Shown here piece by piece: positions 9,885-18,982 of a stretch of DNA of 64,000 nucleotides; the first letter of the stretch is position 1, and every line of letters starts with the position of its first letter. The stretch comes from Gluconobacter wancherniae NBRC 103581 (GTDB lineage: Bacteria > Pseudomonadota > Alphaproteobacteria > Acetobacterales > Acetobacteraceae), in NCBI RefSeq assembly GCF_007988885.1, contig NZ_BJUZ01000002.1:496001-560000 (forward strand), given 5' to 3'. A program made the position numbers and the translations under genes. Under the pieces are notes generated by a model. That model saw only the letters and a program-made list of their open reading frames with translations, was not told where the DNA came from and did no database searches.

Positions 9885-11379
9885 AGTTACAGTGAATTTT
9901 GAGTGCTTCGGCTGTAGTGCGGCGCGAGGCACGGCATGCATCTGCGTTGGCCTTGAGATCCATTCCGTATGATGGGAAAATCCGGCGCAGTTCAGGAAGC
10001 CATGCGGCCTCCGTCAGGTGGGCTGCGAAGCACTTCTCCACGATCTGCACCGCAATCGAGGCTGCGATGGATGCTCCGGGCGACGCGCCTAGGACAGCCG
10101 CGAGGGATCTGTCTTCGTTGCACACAAGTTCGGTCCCGAATTTCAGAACACCCCGCTGACCCTTTTCAGGTTTGATGATCTGCACGCGCTGGCCTGCAAC
10201 CACTTTCGTCCATTGTGCCTGTTTTGCGCCCGGATAAAAATTCAGCAGGGACTGGAAGCGTTTACGGTCTGACTGGAGCACTTCGCCGAGCAGATAGCGG
10301 ACGAGCGAGAGGTTTTTCTGTGCCGCTGTTATTGCGGGGATGATGTTTCGTGGTGTGAGGGAGCGGAAATAATCCGTCCAGGACCCGCTCTTGAGAAATT
10401 TTGTTGAAAAACCTGCATATGGTCCGAAAAGCAGGCAGGATTTTCCGTCAATAACGCGTGTGTCCAGATGCGGGACGGACATGGGGGGGGAGCCAACGGC
10501 TGCCTTTCCGTACACTTTCGCATGGTGATGCTGCGTTATGGTGGGGTCTGTGCATTGCAGCCAAAGCCCGCTGACGGGGAAGCCTGCATAGTGCGCCGCT
10601 TCCGGAATGCCACTTTTTTGGAGCAGGGGCAGCGCCGCACCACCTGCACCGATGAATACGAAGCGGGTTATGGTTGTGGTCTGTTTGCCGGTTTCCATGT
10701 CCTTCGCCGTTACGGCCCAGTCGCCGTCTGGTGTGCGGACAAGGCCTGTGACCTTGTGTCTGTAAAAAACCTGAAACGTGTCGGAGGTTTGAAGGCTCTG
10801 GACAAGTGCTGCCGTGAGCGCACCGTAATTGACGTCTGTTCCGCTCAGGATGCGGGTGGCCGCGACAGGGATCGTGTCGTCGCGCTCAGCCATTGTCAGG
10901 GGAGCCCATTGCGCAATAACTGCCGGGTCCTCGCTGTATTCCATGCCGTCGAAACAGTGATGGGATGATAGCGCGTCAAAGCGTGCGCGCAGGAAAGCGA
11001 CGTCTTCCGCGCCCCAGACGAGGCTGATATGCGGGCATGGCTGTATGAATGTTCCCGGATCGGTGATGCGGCCCTGACGTATCCAGTGTGCCCAGAGCTG
11101 TCGCGAAATATCGAATTCGGTGTTGACGTCCAGCGCCTTGGAAATGTCGATGCTGCCGTCTGCCCGGCGGGGGGTATAGTTCAGCTCACAGTTTCCGGCA
11201 TGACCCGTGCCTGCGTTGTTCCAGGCGCGCGAACTCTCCTGTCCACATCCATCCAGGGTTTCGAACGCGACCATAGACATGGAAGGGTCCAACTCCTTCA
11301 GCAGGGCTGCAAGAGTGGCGCTCATCACGCCTGCACCGATCAGGACAATGTCTGGGCGGCTCGGAGAAGGTGACGGCAT
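9883..11379 (-). CDS. mqo: Malate:quinone oxidoreductase
   Basis: A 498-residue FAD enzyme oxidising (S)-malate to oxaloacetate and passing electrons to the quinone pool at the inner membrane. The N-terminus has the dinucleotide-binding IVLIGAGVMSATLAALL; other family segments include ESSRAWNNAGTGHAGNCE and GTDVNYGAL. The ATG at 11379 places the FAD fold near the start as in the family; the upstream ATG at 11469 would add a 30-residue leader with no match to it. It is monocistronic and convergent with the TonB receptor. In acetic acid bacteria such membrane dehydrogenases feed ubiquinol oxidases or bc1, which is also encoded here. Confidence 0.95.
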   Translation of the reverse strand: MPSPSPSRPDIVLIGAGVMSATLAALLKELDPSMSMVAFETLDGCGQESSRAWNNAGTGHAGNCELNYTPRRADGSIDISKALDVNTEFDISRQLWAHWIRQGRITDPGTFIQPCPHISLVWGAEDVAFLRARFDALSSHHCFDGMEYSEDPAVIAQWAPLTMAERDDTIPVAATRILSGTDVNYGALTAALVQSLQTSDTFQVFYRHKVTGLVRTPDGDWAVTAKDMETGKQTTTITRFVFIGAGGAALPLLQKSGIPEAAHYAGFPVSGLWLQCTDPTITQHHHAKVYGKAAVGSPPMSVPHLDTRVIDGKSCLLFGPYAGFSTKFLKSGSWTDYFRSLTPRNIIPAITAAQKNLSLVRYLLGEVLQSDRKRFQSLLNFYPGAKQAQWTKVVAGQRVQIIKPEKGQRGVLKFGTELVCNEDRSLAAVLGASPGASIAASIAVQIVEKCFAAHLTEAAWLPELRRIFPSYGMDLKANADACRASRRTTAEALKIHCN

Positions 11380-11567
11380 GGGGAGCGGGTTCCATAAGGT
11401 GATGTGGCAGGCAGCGTGGTTCGTTCGTGCGTGCCTATCTCCCATAAAACAGGCATCAGGGAAAAGCATTTGCGCGAGGCTTCCACCGTAATGAAATCAG
11501 GTAGAAGCGGGCGTGCGGTCAAGCTGCGCTCTTGCCGGAAGGTTCATGAGGGTCTTAGATCACCGGC

Positions 11568-12452
11568 ATGTCATCACAGCTCATTGCCGTTCTTGTTGCC
11601 GTTCAGAATGATACGCCCAAGGTTCTGACGCTCGGGGCGGGCAGGAGCCTGCCTGCGGGGCCACTGGAATCCCGGCATCGTTCCCTGCAGAACGGGATGC
11701 GGCTCTGGGTGGAGCAACAGACGGGCCGTAGGCTTGGTCATATTGAGCAGCTCTATACTTTTGCGGATACGCAGGTTCTGGGAGTACCCGAGCTTGAACG
11801 CTCGCTCCTGATCTCCTATCTGGCGCTGACCCACGCGGACCCGCCGTCTGAGAACTGGCGTTCCTGGTATGAATATTTCCCGTGGGAAGACCAGATGCGC
11901 GCTCAGACTCAGAGGCTGGTGGCGGACATCACATTGCGCCTCAAATCCTGGGTTGGAACGCTGGCGGCAGAAGAGCACGAGCGACAGCTGAGGCGGGTGG
12001 TACGGCTGTTTGGGGGTGATGGGGAAGTCTGGGATGACCAGCTTGTGCTTCAGCGCTACGAACTGCTGTGGGAGGCCGGGATGGTTACGGAATCTCCGCT
12101 CTGCGAGGAGCCTGTCGTGGGGATGTCGATGGATGGCGACCATCGGCGTATTTTAGCAACAGGGATTGCGCGCCTGAGGGCCAAGATACGCTACCGGCCC
12201 GTGTTTTATGAATTCATGGACGAGACTTTTACCCTCTCTGCATTGCAGCGCACGGTGGAAGTAGTGGCGGGGCAGGCCATGCACACGCAGAATTTCCGGC
12301 GGCTTATTGCACAGCAGAATCTGATTGAGGAAACGCCCGATTATGCCCCCGTGAGCCGTGGGCGCCCTGCGAAGCTCTTTCGTTTCCGACGGGAGATGAT
12401 TGAGGAGGGGCAGATCATGGGCTCCAAGTTACCGATCGTTTTTTCACGCTGA
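11568..12452 (+). CDS. nadQ: NadQ/NrtR-like transcriptional regulator of NAD synthesis
   Basis: A 294-residue protein with an N-terminal Nudix-like fold (VLVAVQNDTPKVLTLGAG, then QQTGRRLGHIEQLYTFAD) but no intact Nudix box, so a sensory rather than catalytic domain. The C-terminal third resembles the winged helix of NrtR regulators (FTLSALQRTVEVVAGQ, NFRRLI, GRPAKLFRFRRE). This combination matches the alphaproteobacterial NAD regulator called NadQ. It lies immediately upstream of nadABC, with an inverted repeat between them that could be its operator. It probably represses nadABC in response to an NAD-related ligand. The family assignment is from memory of its architecture and position. Confidence 0.8.
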   Translation: MSSQLIAVLVAVQNDTPKVLTLGAGRSLPAGPLESRHRSLQNGMRLWVEQQTGRRLGHIEQLYTFADTQVLGVPELERSLLISYLALTHADPPSENWRSWYEYFPWEDQMRAQTQRLVADITLRLKSWVGTLAAEEHERQLRRVVRLFGGDGEVWDDQLVLQRYELLWEAGMVTESPLCEEPVVGMSMDGDHRRILATGIARLRAKIRYRPVFYEFMDETFTLSALQRTVEVVAGQAMHTQNFRRLIAQQNLIEETPDYAPVSRGRPAKLFRFRREMIEEGQIMGSKLPIVFSR

Positions 12453-12487
12453 AACACTGATCGCGGCCGTGTGTCTTGACGCGGGAG

Positions 12488-12517
12488 AAGGAAAGGCGCT
12501 TTGTTGCGTTTCCTTTT
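12488..12517 (+). terminator. Weak hairpin after nadQ
   Basis: AAGGAAA pairs with TTTCCTT around a short CGC/GCG inner stem with a two-base bulge, followed by a few T residues. It may end the nadQ transcript just before the putative nadA operator. The imperfect stem and short U-tract keep this tentative. Confidence 0.35.
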
Positions 12518-12536
12518 ATACTCTTTCTGAGCATAA
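12516..12536. promoter_or_regulatory. Inverted repeat, candidate NadQ operator in front of nadA
   Basis: TTATACTC, five bases (TTTCT), then GAGCATAA: an 8-bp inverted repeat with one mismatch. It sits 22 bases before the nadA start and between the regulator gene and its presumed target operon. Binding here would block transcription start or elongation. Assignment to NadQ is inferred from position and symmetry only. Confidence 0.55.
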
Positions 12537-12558
12537 ATAACGCTCACGGAGGATGCCC

Positions 12559-13545
12559 ATGGACCAGCTTGCCCCTCGATCTCGCATGGATGAGCTGTAT
12601 GCGCGTGTGGAGCGCATCATGTTGCGGTCTGACTTTGATCGGCTTTACGCGGACGATATCGAGGCGATCCTGCGCCTCAAAGAGAGCCGCAACGCTGTCA
12701 TTCTCGCGCATAATTACCAGACACCCGAAATCTTCCACTGTGTTTCGGATATCTGCGGAGACAGTCTGGCACTCGCCCGCAAGGCGCAGGGACTAGACGC
12801 TGATATCATCGTAATGGCCGGCGTTCATTTCATGGCTGAGACCGCCAAAATGATGAACCCCGACAAGACGGTTCTCATCCCGGACATGATGGCTGGCTGT
12901 TCGCTTGCATCTTCGATTACGGCTGCGGATGTTCGCGCTATGAAGGCCGCGAACCCGGGTGTGCCGGTCGTGACGTATGTGAACAGCACGGCGGACGTGA
13001 AAGCGGAAAGTGATGTCTGCTGTACGTCGGCCAATGCCGCGAACATTGTTCGCAGCCTTGGTGTTCCGCGGGTCATCATGATCCCTGATGAATTTCTGGC
13101 CCGGAATATTCAGGCGGAAACGGGCATCGAGATGATTACCTGGCCGGGGCACTGTGAAGTGCATGAGCGTTTCACTCCGGCGGAGATCCGCAGTTACCGG
13201 CGCCAGAACAAGGGTGTGGTGGTTATGGCCCATCCTGAATGCCCGCCGGAAGTGGTTCAGGAAGCAGATTTTTCAGGCTCGACGGCAGCGATGGCGGATT
13301 ATGTCAGCACAGCCAAGCCCGAGAAGGTGTTTCTCGTGACGGAATGCTCGATGAGCGACAATCTTGCAACGCTCAACCCCGAAACCGAATTTGTGCGGCC
13401 TTGTAACCTGTGTCCGCACATGAAGCGCATCACGCTCAAGGGATTACGCAGGACGTTGGAAAATCTGACGGAGGAGATCAGAATTCCAGCACCGCTGATG
13501 GACGGTGGACGGCGTGCGATTGAGCGTATGCTGGCTGTGTCATGA
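12559..13545 (+). CDS. nadA: Quinolinate synthase
   Basis: A 328-residue [4Fe-4S] enzyme that condenses iminoaspartate with dihydroxyacetone phosphate to quinolinate. Recognisable segments are AVILAHNYQTPEI, DICGDSLALARKA, HFMAETAKMMNP, MMAGCSLA, VNSTADVKAESDVCCTSANA, HPECPPEV and CNLCPHMK. The conserved cluster cysteines in GCSLA, HPECP and NLCPHM are present. The ATG at 12559 has GGAGG six bases upstream (12548-12552), whereas the ATG at 12553 overlaps that site. It is first of a tightly coupled nadA-nadB-nadC operon. Confidence 0.96.
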   Translation: MDQLAPRSRMDELYARVERIMLRSDFDRLYADDIEAILRLKESRNAVILAHNYQTPEIFHCVSDICGDSLALARKAQGLDADIIVMAGVHFMAETAKMMNPDKTVLIPDMMAGCSLASSITAADVRAMKAANPGVPVVTYVNSTADVKAESDVCCTSANAANIVRSLGVPRVIMIPDEFLARNIQAETGIEMITWPGHCEVHERFTPAEIRSYRRQNKGVVVMAHPECPPEVVQEADFSGSTAAMADYVSTAKPEKVFLVTECSMSDNLATLNPETEFVRPCNLCPHMKRITLKGLRRTLENLTEEIRIPAPLMDGGRRAIERMLAVS

Positions 13546-15026
13546 TGCCGGAGATGGACGGCCAGCCTGTCATAGCGGGAGCGGGGCTGGCGGGCATTAT
13601 GGCGGCCCTGAGCATGGGGCGTCCGTGTATTTTGCTGTCCTCCGGGCTGCTTGGACGTGATACGGCGAGTTCACTGGCGCAGGGTGGGATCGCGGCTGCG
13701 ATGTCAGCAGTCGATAGTCCGGAGTTGCACGCCGAGGACACGCTCATTGCCGGAGCAGGTCTCTGTGATCCGGACGTTGTGCGTGCCATTACGCTATGTG
13801 CGCCTGGGGCAATCGAGGAACTGCTCGCGCTGGGAGTGCCTTTTGATCGAAACGCGCAGGGCGATCTGGACCTCCATCTGGAGGCGGCGCATCGGCGCGC
13901 GCGGATTGTGCATGCCCGGGGCGATGGATCAGGCGCTGCCATCATGCACACGCTGATCGCGCAGGTGCTCAATGCACCATATGTCACGGTTGTTGAATGT
14001 GCTGTGCTTGAGCACGTGCAGACACAGGGAGGCAAAGTATCGGGTGTTGTTGTTCGTCATGATGGGGTCTCTCATGTGTTGCGGACAAATGCTTGTGTCA
14101 TCGCTTCTGGCGGGATTGGAGGGCTTTATGAAGAAACAACCAGCCCGGCGCCTGTTGCCGGTGGCGGTCTTTCGGTGGCTGCACGTGCCGGAGCGCGATT
14201 GATCGATCTGGAATTCGTGCAGTTTCATCCAACGTCTCTCGTGACGAAGACGCCCGGGCGGCGGCCGCTTGTGAGTGAAGCTGTGCGCGGCAGTGGTGCG
14301 CTGCTGATTGACGAGACTGGCGCACGGTTTACGGACGAACTCGCCCCGCGTGATCAGGTTGCCCGTGCGATCGCAGCTCATATTGCCGCTGGCCACGAGA
14401 CATTTCTGGATGCGCGTGAGGCAATTGGAAAATCGTTTCCCACCCGGTTTCCGGCAATTGCTCTTGCTTGCCATAATGCGGGTATTGATCCCGTTACGAT
14501 GCCGATCCCGGTTCATCCGGCGGTGCATTATCATATGGGCGGTATCGAAACGGACCTCTCTGGCAGAACGTCCATTCCCGGATTATGGGCATGTGGCGAG
14601 GCTGCCTGCACGGGGCTGCACGGTGCCAACCGGCTTGCGAGCAATTCCCTTCTGGAAGCCTTCGTCATGGGCCGCGCCGTAGGGCGGGACATCAGCGGAT
14701 TTACTGTTCAGGCACCCCCTGAGCGGCTAGCGCCGGCATTGGTGGCGTATGGCGATTATCGCCATATCCTTGGCACGTATGCCGGAATTCTAAGAGACGC
14801 ACAGGGGCTAACCCGCGGTCTGGAACTCCTGACCCCGCATATCGGGCATGATGGTTCTGCTCTGGTGGGAGCTCTTGTCTGTCATGCCGCGCTGCACCGC
14901 CAGGAAAGCAGGGGTGCGCATTACCGGCGTGATTTCACGAGGACGGATGCCAACGCAACTCGTTACGCCTTTACGCTGGCTGATGTTTTTTCTGACATGC
15001 CCTCACTGGAGAAGGTCTTCTCATGA
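13542..15026 (+). CDS. nadB: L-aspartate oxidase
   Basis: A 494-residue FAD protein oxidising L-aspartate to iminoaspartate, the substrate of NadA. It begins with VIAGAGLAGIMAALSM (FAD-binding), then SLAQGGIAAAM, the active-site segment RRARIVHARGDGSG, FVQFHPT, SEAVRGSGALL and HYHMGGIETDLSGR, ending with GLHGANRLASNSLLE. These are the succinate dehydrogenase flavoprotein-superfamily motifs in the NadB arrangement. It overlaps nadA and nadC by ATGA at both ends. Confidence 0.95.
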   Translation: MMPEMDGQPVIAGAGLAGIMAALSMGRPCILLSSGLLGRDTASSLAQGGIAAAMSAVDSPELHAEDTLIAGAGLCDPDVVRAITLCAPGAIEELLALGVPFDRNAQGDLDLHLEAAHRRARIVHARGDGSGAAIMHTLIAQVLNAPYVTVVECAVLEHVQTQGGKVSGVVVRHDGVSHVLRTNACVIASGGIGGLYEETTSPAPVAGGGLSVAARAGARLIDLEFVQFHPTSLVTKTPGRRPLVSEAVRGSGALLIDETGARFTDELAPRDQVARAIAAHIAAGHETFLDAREAIGKSFPTRFPAIALACHNAGIDPVTMPIPVHPAVHYHMGGIETDLSGRTSIPGLWACGEAACTGLHGANRLASNSLLEAFVMGRAVGRDISGFTVQAPPERLAPALVAYGDYRHILGTYAGILRDAQGLTRGLELLTPHIGHDGSALVGALVCHAALHRQESRGAHYRRDFTRTDANATRYAFTLADVFSDMPSLEKVFS

Positions 15027-15886
15027 GCGATCTACTCATGCAGCTTCCTGACATCATGATCGAGCCTGTGGTCCGCGCAGCATTGCTGGAAGATCTCGGT
15101 CTGGCCGGAGACATTACAAGTGCTGCGGTTCTGGATGACAGCCAGACAGTGCGTGCGGAGTTCCGCGCCCGGCAACACGGTGTTGTTGCGGGTCTGAGTG
15201 TTGCACGTCTGACATTTGCTCTTTTTGATCGGGACGCGATTTTTGAAGCCGCGGTAGTAGATGGAACGCAGGTTTCTCCCGGTATGCTGCTTGCCACCGT
15301 GACGGGACGTCCATCGAGCATACTGGGCGGGGAGCGTGTTGCGCTGAACCTGATGTCGCATCTGAGTGGCATCGCGACTGCAACGGCTGGGATTGTGAAG
15401 GCGGTGTCGCATACAAAGGCCAGGGTCTGCTGCACACGCAAGACATTGCCGGGACTGCGTGCTCTTCAGAAATATGCCGTGCGTGCGGGAGGTGGGGCAA
15501 ACCACCGTTTCAGGCTCGATGATGCGATCCTGATCAAGGACAATCATATTGCGTTGGCCGGTGGCATTGCCGCTGTGCTTCAGAGTGCGCGAAAGCGGGC
15601 GGGGCATCTGGTCAGTATCGAACTGGAGGTGGACACGCTCGCACAACTGGAAGAGGCGCTGCATCTGGGCGTGGCGGATGCTTATCTGCTCGATAACATG
15701 ACGCCGGACCAGATTCGCGAGGCCGTGCGGATGATTGATGGCCGCGCCATTGCCGAGGCATCGGGCGGCATTACCCCCGAAACTGCGCCTGCAATTGCCG
15801 AGGCAGGCGTGGATATTCTCTCTGTCGGGTGGCTTACGCACACAGTACGCGCGCTGGATATCGGACTGGATATTGAACCGCTTTAA
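15023..15886 (+). CDS. nadC: Nicotinate-nucleotide pyrophosphorylase (quinolinate phosphoribosyltransferase)
   Basis: A 287-residue enzyme converting quinolinate and PRPP to nicotinate mononucleotide, CO2 and pyrophosphate. The family stretches EDLGLAGDITS, LNLMSHLSGIAT, CTRKTLPGLR, GGGANHRFRLDDAILIKDNH, SIELEVDT, YLLDNMTPDQIR, ASGGI and ILSVGWLTH are all visible. The ATGA overlap with nadB completes the de novo quinolinate operon. Thirty-three bases separate it from petA, so the respiratory operon downstream could be partly read through from the nad promoter. Confidence 0.96.
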   Translation: MSDLLMQLPDIMIEPVVRAALLEDLGLAGDITSAAVLDDSQTVRAEFRARQHGVVAGLSVARLTFALFDRDAIFEAAVVDGTQVSPGMLLATVTGRPSSILGGERVALNLMSHLSGIATATAGIVKAVSHTKARVCCTRKTLPGLRALQKYAVRAGGGANHRFRLDDAILIKDNHIALAGGIAAVLQSARKRAGHLVSIELEVDTLAQLEEALHLGVADAYLLDNMTPDQIREAVRMIDGRAIAEASGGITPETAPAIAEAGVDILSVGWLTHTVRALDIGLDIEPL

Positions 15887-15919
15887 CCCCACGCATTGAC
15901 ACCCTCGAGGAGGGCTTCG

Positions 15920-16609
15920 ATGATCGGCGGGCTTTTATCGAAGCGGGAAACAATGACCTCAGATCAGCCTTCGTCGCCCAGTGAGACCGAAATATCGGTT
16001 GTGGAGAGTGCCCCAAAGCGTCGGGATGTTCTGGCGAGTGTGACTGTCGGGCTTGGCTGTGCGGGGGCCTGTGCACTGGCATATCCGTTTCTGGATAGTC
16101 TTAACGGCACGCGCGGCGAGAATGCGGCTGAAGATGACACGATCGAGGTGGATCTTTCTGCAATCGCGCCGGGGCAGCAGGTGATCGTGAAATGGCGCGG
16201 TTGGCCGGTTTTTGTGCAGAGACGAACCCCGGACATGCTGGCGGCTCTGCGTGCACCGGGCCTTGACCAGCGGCTTCGTGATCCCGCTTCGACAATTATG
16301 CAGCAGCCAAAAGACGCTGCGAACTGGCATCGGTCAGTTGTACCTGAAATTGGTGTTTATGTCGGGATCTGTACGCATCTTGGGTGCGTGCCGAATTACG
16401 ATCCTCCGTCTACCGCTGATACATCGGGTCATTATGCCTGTCCGTGTCATGGGTCGCAGTTTGATGCGGCTGGTCGTGCGTTCAAGGATGCGCCTGCTCC
16501 CTATAATCTGCCTGTGCCTCCAGTAACGATGCTGACGCCGAACCGGGTACAGATCGGGAAGAGTAAGGGAGACCCCGGTTTTGACATCGCAAATATCCAG
16601 CAGATCTGA
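15920..16609 (+). CDS. petA: Ubiquinol-cytochrome c reductase, Rieske iron-sulfur subunit
   Basis: A 229-residue subunit carrying the [2Fe-2S] cluster that takes the first electron from ubiquinol. The two cluster boxes CTHLGC and CPCHGS are intact. Near the N-terminus KRRDVLASVTVGLGCAG is a twin-arginine-type signal anchor, as expected for a folded Rieske protein exported by Tat. The ATG at 15920 follows GAGGAGGG by five bases and is preferred over a TTG at 15896 and an ATG at 15953. It is first of petA-petB-petC. Confidence 0.95.
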   Translation: MIGGLLSKRETMTSDQPSSPSETEISVVESAPKRRDVLASVTVGLGCAGACALAYPFLDSLNGTRGENAAEDDTIEVDLSAIAPGQQVIVKWRGWPVFVQRRTPDMLAALRAPGLDQRLRDPASTIMQQPKDAANWHRSVVPEIGVYVGICTHLGCVPNYDPPSTADTSGHYACPCHGSQFDAAGRAFKDAPAPYNLPVPPVTMLTPNRVQIGKSKGDPGFDIANIQQI

Positions 16610-16618
16610 GTGCGTAGC

Positions 16619-17815
16619 ATGACAGAGCGCCCCACGCACGAAGCAGGCTGGCTGGAAAAGCGTTTGCCCATCGTTTCAGTTTTTCGCCGGGAATATGTTG
16701 ATTTTCCCATGCCTCGAAACCTCAACAGCCTGTGGAGTTTCGGCGCATTTGCCATGGTTGCGCTGGGGCTTCTTGTTCTCAGCGGCATCTTTCTGGCCAT
16801 CAACTACACGCCAACAATGGCGGATGCGTTCGCCAGCATCGAGACAATCGACCGTAGGGTTGCATCAGGCTGGCTTGTGCGGGCTATCCATATGGGTGGC
16901 GTTTCAATGTTGTTTGCCACGCTCTATGTGCATATGGGGCGCAGCCTTTATTATGGATCATACAAGACGCCCAGGGAGCTCATCTGGCTGACAGGTACGG
17001 GGCTTCTGGCGATGGTGATGATCACGGCCTTCGCGGGATACATCCTGCCTTGGGGGCAGATGTCCTACTGGGGCGCCACGGTTGTGATTAATGCTGTAAA
17101 CGCAGTGCCCGGGATAGGTCATCCGCTTGCGTCATGGCTTCTGGGTGGAGACGGGCTGGGCGATGTCGCGTTGCACCGTTTCTATGTGCTGCATTTCGTG
17201 ACGGCGTTTTCCATACTTGGCGTGATTGCCCTGCATGTTGCCTCGATCCATGTCAGTGGTTCGAACAATCCAACGGGTGTCGATCCACAAGGCCCTGATG
17301 ACACGGTCCCGTTCCATCCATATTACACCAGCAAGGATGGGCTCGGGATATGCCTGTTTCTTGCCGTCTATGCGGTGTTGATTTTCTTCCTGCCCAATCT
17401 CCTGACGCTCTCAGATAATTATGTCATGGCCAATCCGGTCGTGACCCCGAAAGACATTACGCCCGAGTGGTATTTCGCGCCTTTTTACGCAATTCTTCGC
17501 GCAGTTCCTTCGCGGCTGGGTGGTCTGGTTCTCGCTGCGGGAAGTATTGCCGTTCTGTTTGCCGTCCCCTGGTTGGATCGCTCTCCAGTCAGATCTGCAC
17601 GCTATCGGCCGCTGCTGAAAATTGCTCTGCCTGTCCTGTTCTTTTCGTTTTTTATGCTGGGGATGGCGGGCATGCACGCCCCGACGGCCCCTTGGCTCTG
17701 GGTCAGTCGTCTATGCGTTGCTTATTGGTACGCTTATTTTCTGATCATGCTCCCTTTGCTGCCCAAAATTGAGAAAACGTATCCGGTTCCCGTGGCATTG
17801 CAGGGGCAAAACTGA
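16619..17815 (+). CDS. petB: Ubiquinol-cytochrome c reductase, cytochrome b subunit
   Basis: A 398-residue membrane subunit of the bc1 complex with eight predicted helices. Heme-ligand regions are visible (RAIHMGG, TLYVHMGRSLYYGS, HRFYVLHFVT, ALHVASIHVSGSNNP), as are the Qo-site signature TPEWYFAPFYAILR (the PEWY loop) and LPWGQMSYWGATV. It binds the two b hemes and both quinone sites. A GTG at 16610 is an alternative start. The stop overlaps petC (TGATG). Confidence 0.95.
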   Translation: MTERPTHEAGWLEKRLPIVSVFRREYVDFPMPRNLNSLWSFGAFAMVALGLLVLSGIFLAINYTPTMADAFASIETIDRRVASGWLVRAIHMGGVSMLFATLYVHMGRSLYYGSYKTPRELIWLTGTGLLAMVMITAFAGYILPWGQMSYWGATVVINAVNAVPGIGHPLASWLLGGDGLGDVALHRFYVLHFVTAFSILGVIALHVASIHVSGSNNPTGVDPQGPDDTVPFHPYYTSKDGLGICLFLAVYAVLIFFLPNLLTLSDNYVMANPVVTPKDITPEWYFAPFYAILRAVPSRLGGLVLAAGSIAVLFAVPWLDRSPVRSARYRPLLKIALPVLFFSFFMLGMAGMHAPTAPWLWVSRLCVAYWYAYFLIMLPLLPKIEKTYPVPVALQGQN

Positions 17816-18522
17816 TGCGTTGGATGCTTCTTGCTCTCGGGCTTCTGGGAGGGGTTTCTGCGCATGCGTCCACGTCGGAGCAGCGTGGTTTCAAGGTGTT
17901 CCGACAGGTTTGCAGCACCTGTCATAGTCTGGATCACGTTGCTTATGCGGATCTGTCCGGGCTTGGGCTGACGCAGGATCAGATCAAGGAATATGCTGCC
18001 CAGCATCAGGTTCCTGATGGTTTGGATGAAGATGGAGATCCGAAAACGCGTGTTGCACGCCCAACGGACCTGATCGGTTCTCCGTATGCTGGAGAGGCGA
18101 TGGCCCGGATGGCCAATCACGGGTCCGTCCCGCCAGATTTTTCACGACGGGCGATGACGCAAAAGGGTGGCGTAGCCTGGATTGTACGGATGTTGCAGTC
18201 CTATGCTGAAGCACCCGCCGGGCGAAAACTGCCTCCCGGATCATATTATAATACTGCGATGCCTCACGGGCATATCGGTATGCCACAGCCGCTTCATGAC
18301 GGGCAGATATCCTACGAAGACGGAACACCGGCTACCACCAAGCAAATGGCCGAGGATCTTGGCGCGTTTCTGGAGTGGACTGCGCGCCCTCATCTTGCAG
18401 CGCGTCATCTGGTAGGGGTGTTCGTGCTGCTTTATCTGGCAGGGATGTATGTCCTGTTGCTGCTTATGAAGCGTCGGGTGTGGTCGAGACTGAGGCAAAC
18501 GGATGCATCTCGAAATTTCTGA
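17815..18522 (+). CDS. petC: Ubiquinol-cytochrome c reductase, cytochrome c1 subunit
   Basis: A 235-residue periplasmic cytochrome anchored by one C-terminal helix (HLVGVFVLLYLAGMYVLL). A signal peptide (MRWMLLALGLLGGVSAHA) precedes the heme c site CSTCHS. PPDFSRRAMTQKGG and NTAMPHGHIGMP are cytochrome c1 features, the latter likely containing the axial Met. It hands electrons from the Rieske centre to a soluble or membrane cytochrome c. The only c-type partner in the window is the convergent gene just downstream. Confidence 0.95.
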   Translation: MRWMLLALGLLGGVSAHASTSEQRGFKVFRQVCSTCHSLDHVAYADLSGLGLTQDQIKEYAAQHQVPDGLDEDGDPKTRVARPTDLIGSPYAGEAMARMANHGSVPPDFSRRAMTQKGGVAWIVRMLQSYAEAPAGRKLPPGSYYNTAMPHGHIGMPQPLHDGQISYEDGTPATTKQMAEDLGAFLEWTARPHLAARHLVGVFVLLYLAGMYVLLLLMKRRVWSRLRQTDASRNF

Positions 18523-18529
18523 TGTGCGG

Positions 18530-18982
18530 TCAGGGCAGTGAGCGCTCTGCATTCAGTTTGCGACGTTCGGTAAGAATTTCCTTCACTTTGACAGGTGCTG
18601 CACGGGCTGTTGCGATATCATTAGCCGTAAACGTTGTGGCGGGCAGAGTTGTGCCAAGCGAAGTGACGTAGGTCAGAACAGCCGCGATTTCGTCGTCCGG
18701 CAGAGAATTCATCGGTGGCATAACACCTGAATATGGATGTTCTGCCGCGATGATGGGGCCGTGAAGACCGTTCAACAACACATGCTCCAGATAGGTCTTT
18801 CCGTTGGGCATGAGGGCGATCTGACCAATTCGCTGTTTGAGGGGTGGAAACTGTTCCGGAACGCCCTGAGCTTCTGTCTGATGGCACATTGCACAATGTG
18901 CTCCATACAGAGCCGCACCATCGGCTGCTATTGCGGGTTTACCGACAAGTGTCACGCCAAGAATGATCAGCGCATATTTCAT
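18530..18982 (-). CDS. Small periplasmic class I cytochrome c
   Basis: A 150-residue c-type cytochrome with a signal peptide (MKYALIILGVTLVGKPAIA), a single heme site CAMCH and a likely Met ligand in SGVMPPMN. The C-terminal 40 residues are an extra charged tail (PVKVKEILTERRKL) beyond the usual fold. It resembles the cytochrome c subunits of membrane alcohol or sugar dehydrogenases more than long cytochromes. It converges on petC with seven bases between stops, which suggests but does not prove it is the bc1 electron acceptor. Confidence 0.85.
   Translation of the reverse strand: MKYALIILGVTLVGKPAIAADGAALYGAHCAMCHQTEAQGVPEQFPPLKQRIGQIALMPNGKTYLEHVLLNGLHGPIIAAEHPYSGVMPPMNSLPDDEIAAVLTYVTSLGTTLPATTFTANDIATARAAPVKVKEILTERRKLNAERSLP

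Noticed and set aside
13929-14534. 201-residue minus-strand frame inside nadB
   Set aside because: Composition is Arg/His/Pro-rich, typical of antisense frames in GC-rich genes, and nadB is well supported.
15032-15892. 286-residue minus-strand frame covering nadC
   Set aside because: Complete shadow of nadC; no family features.
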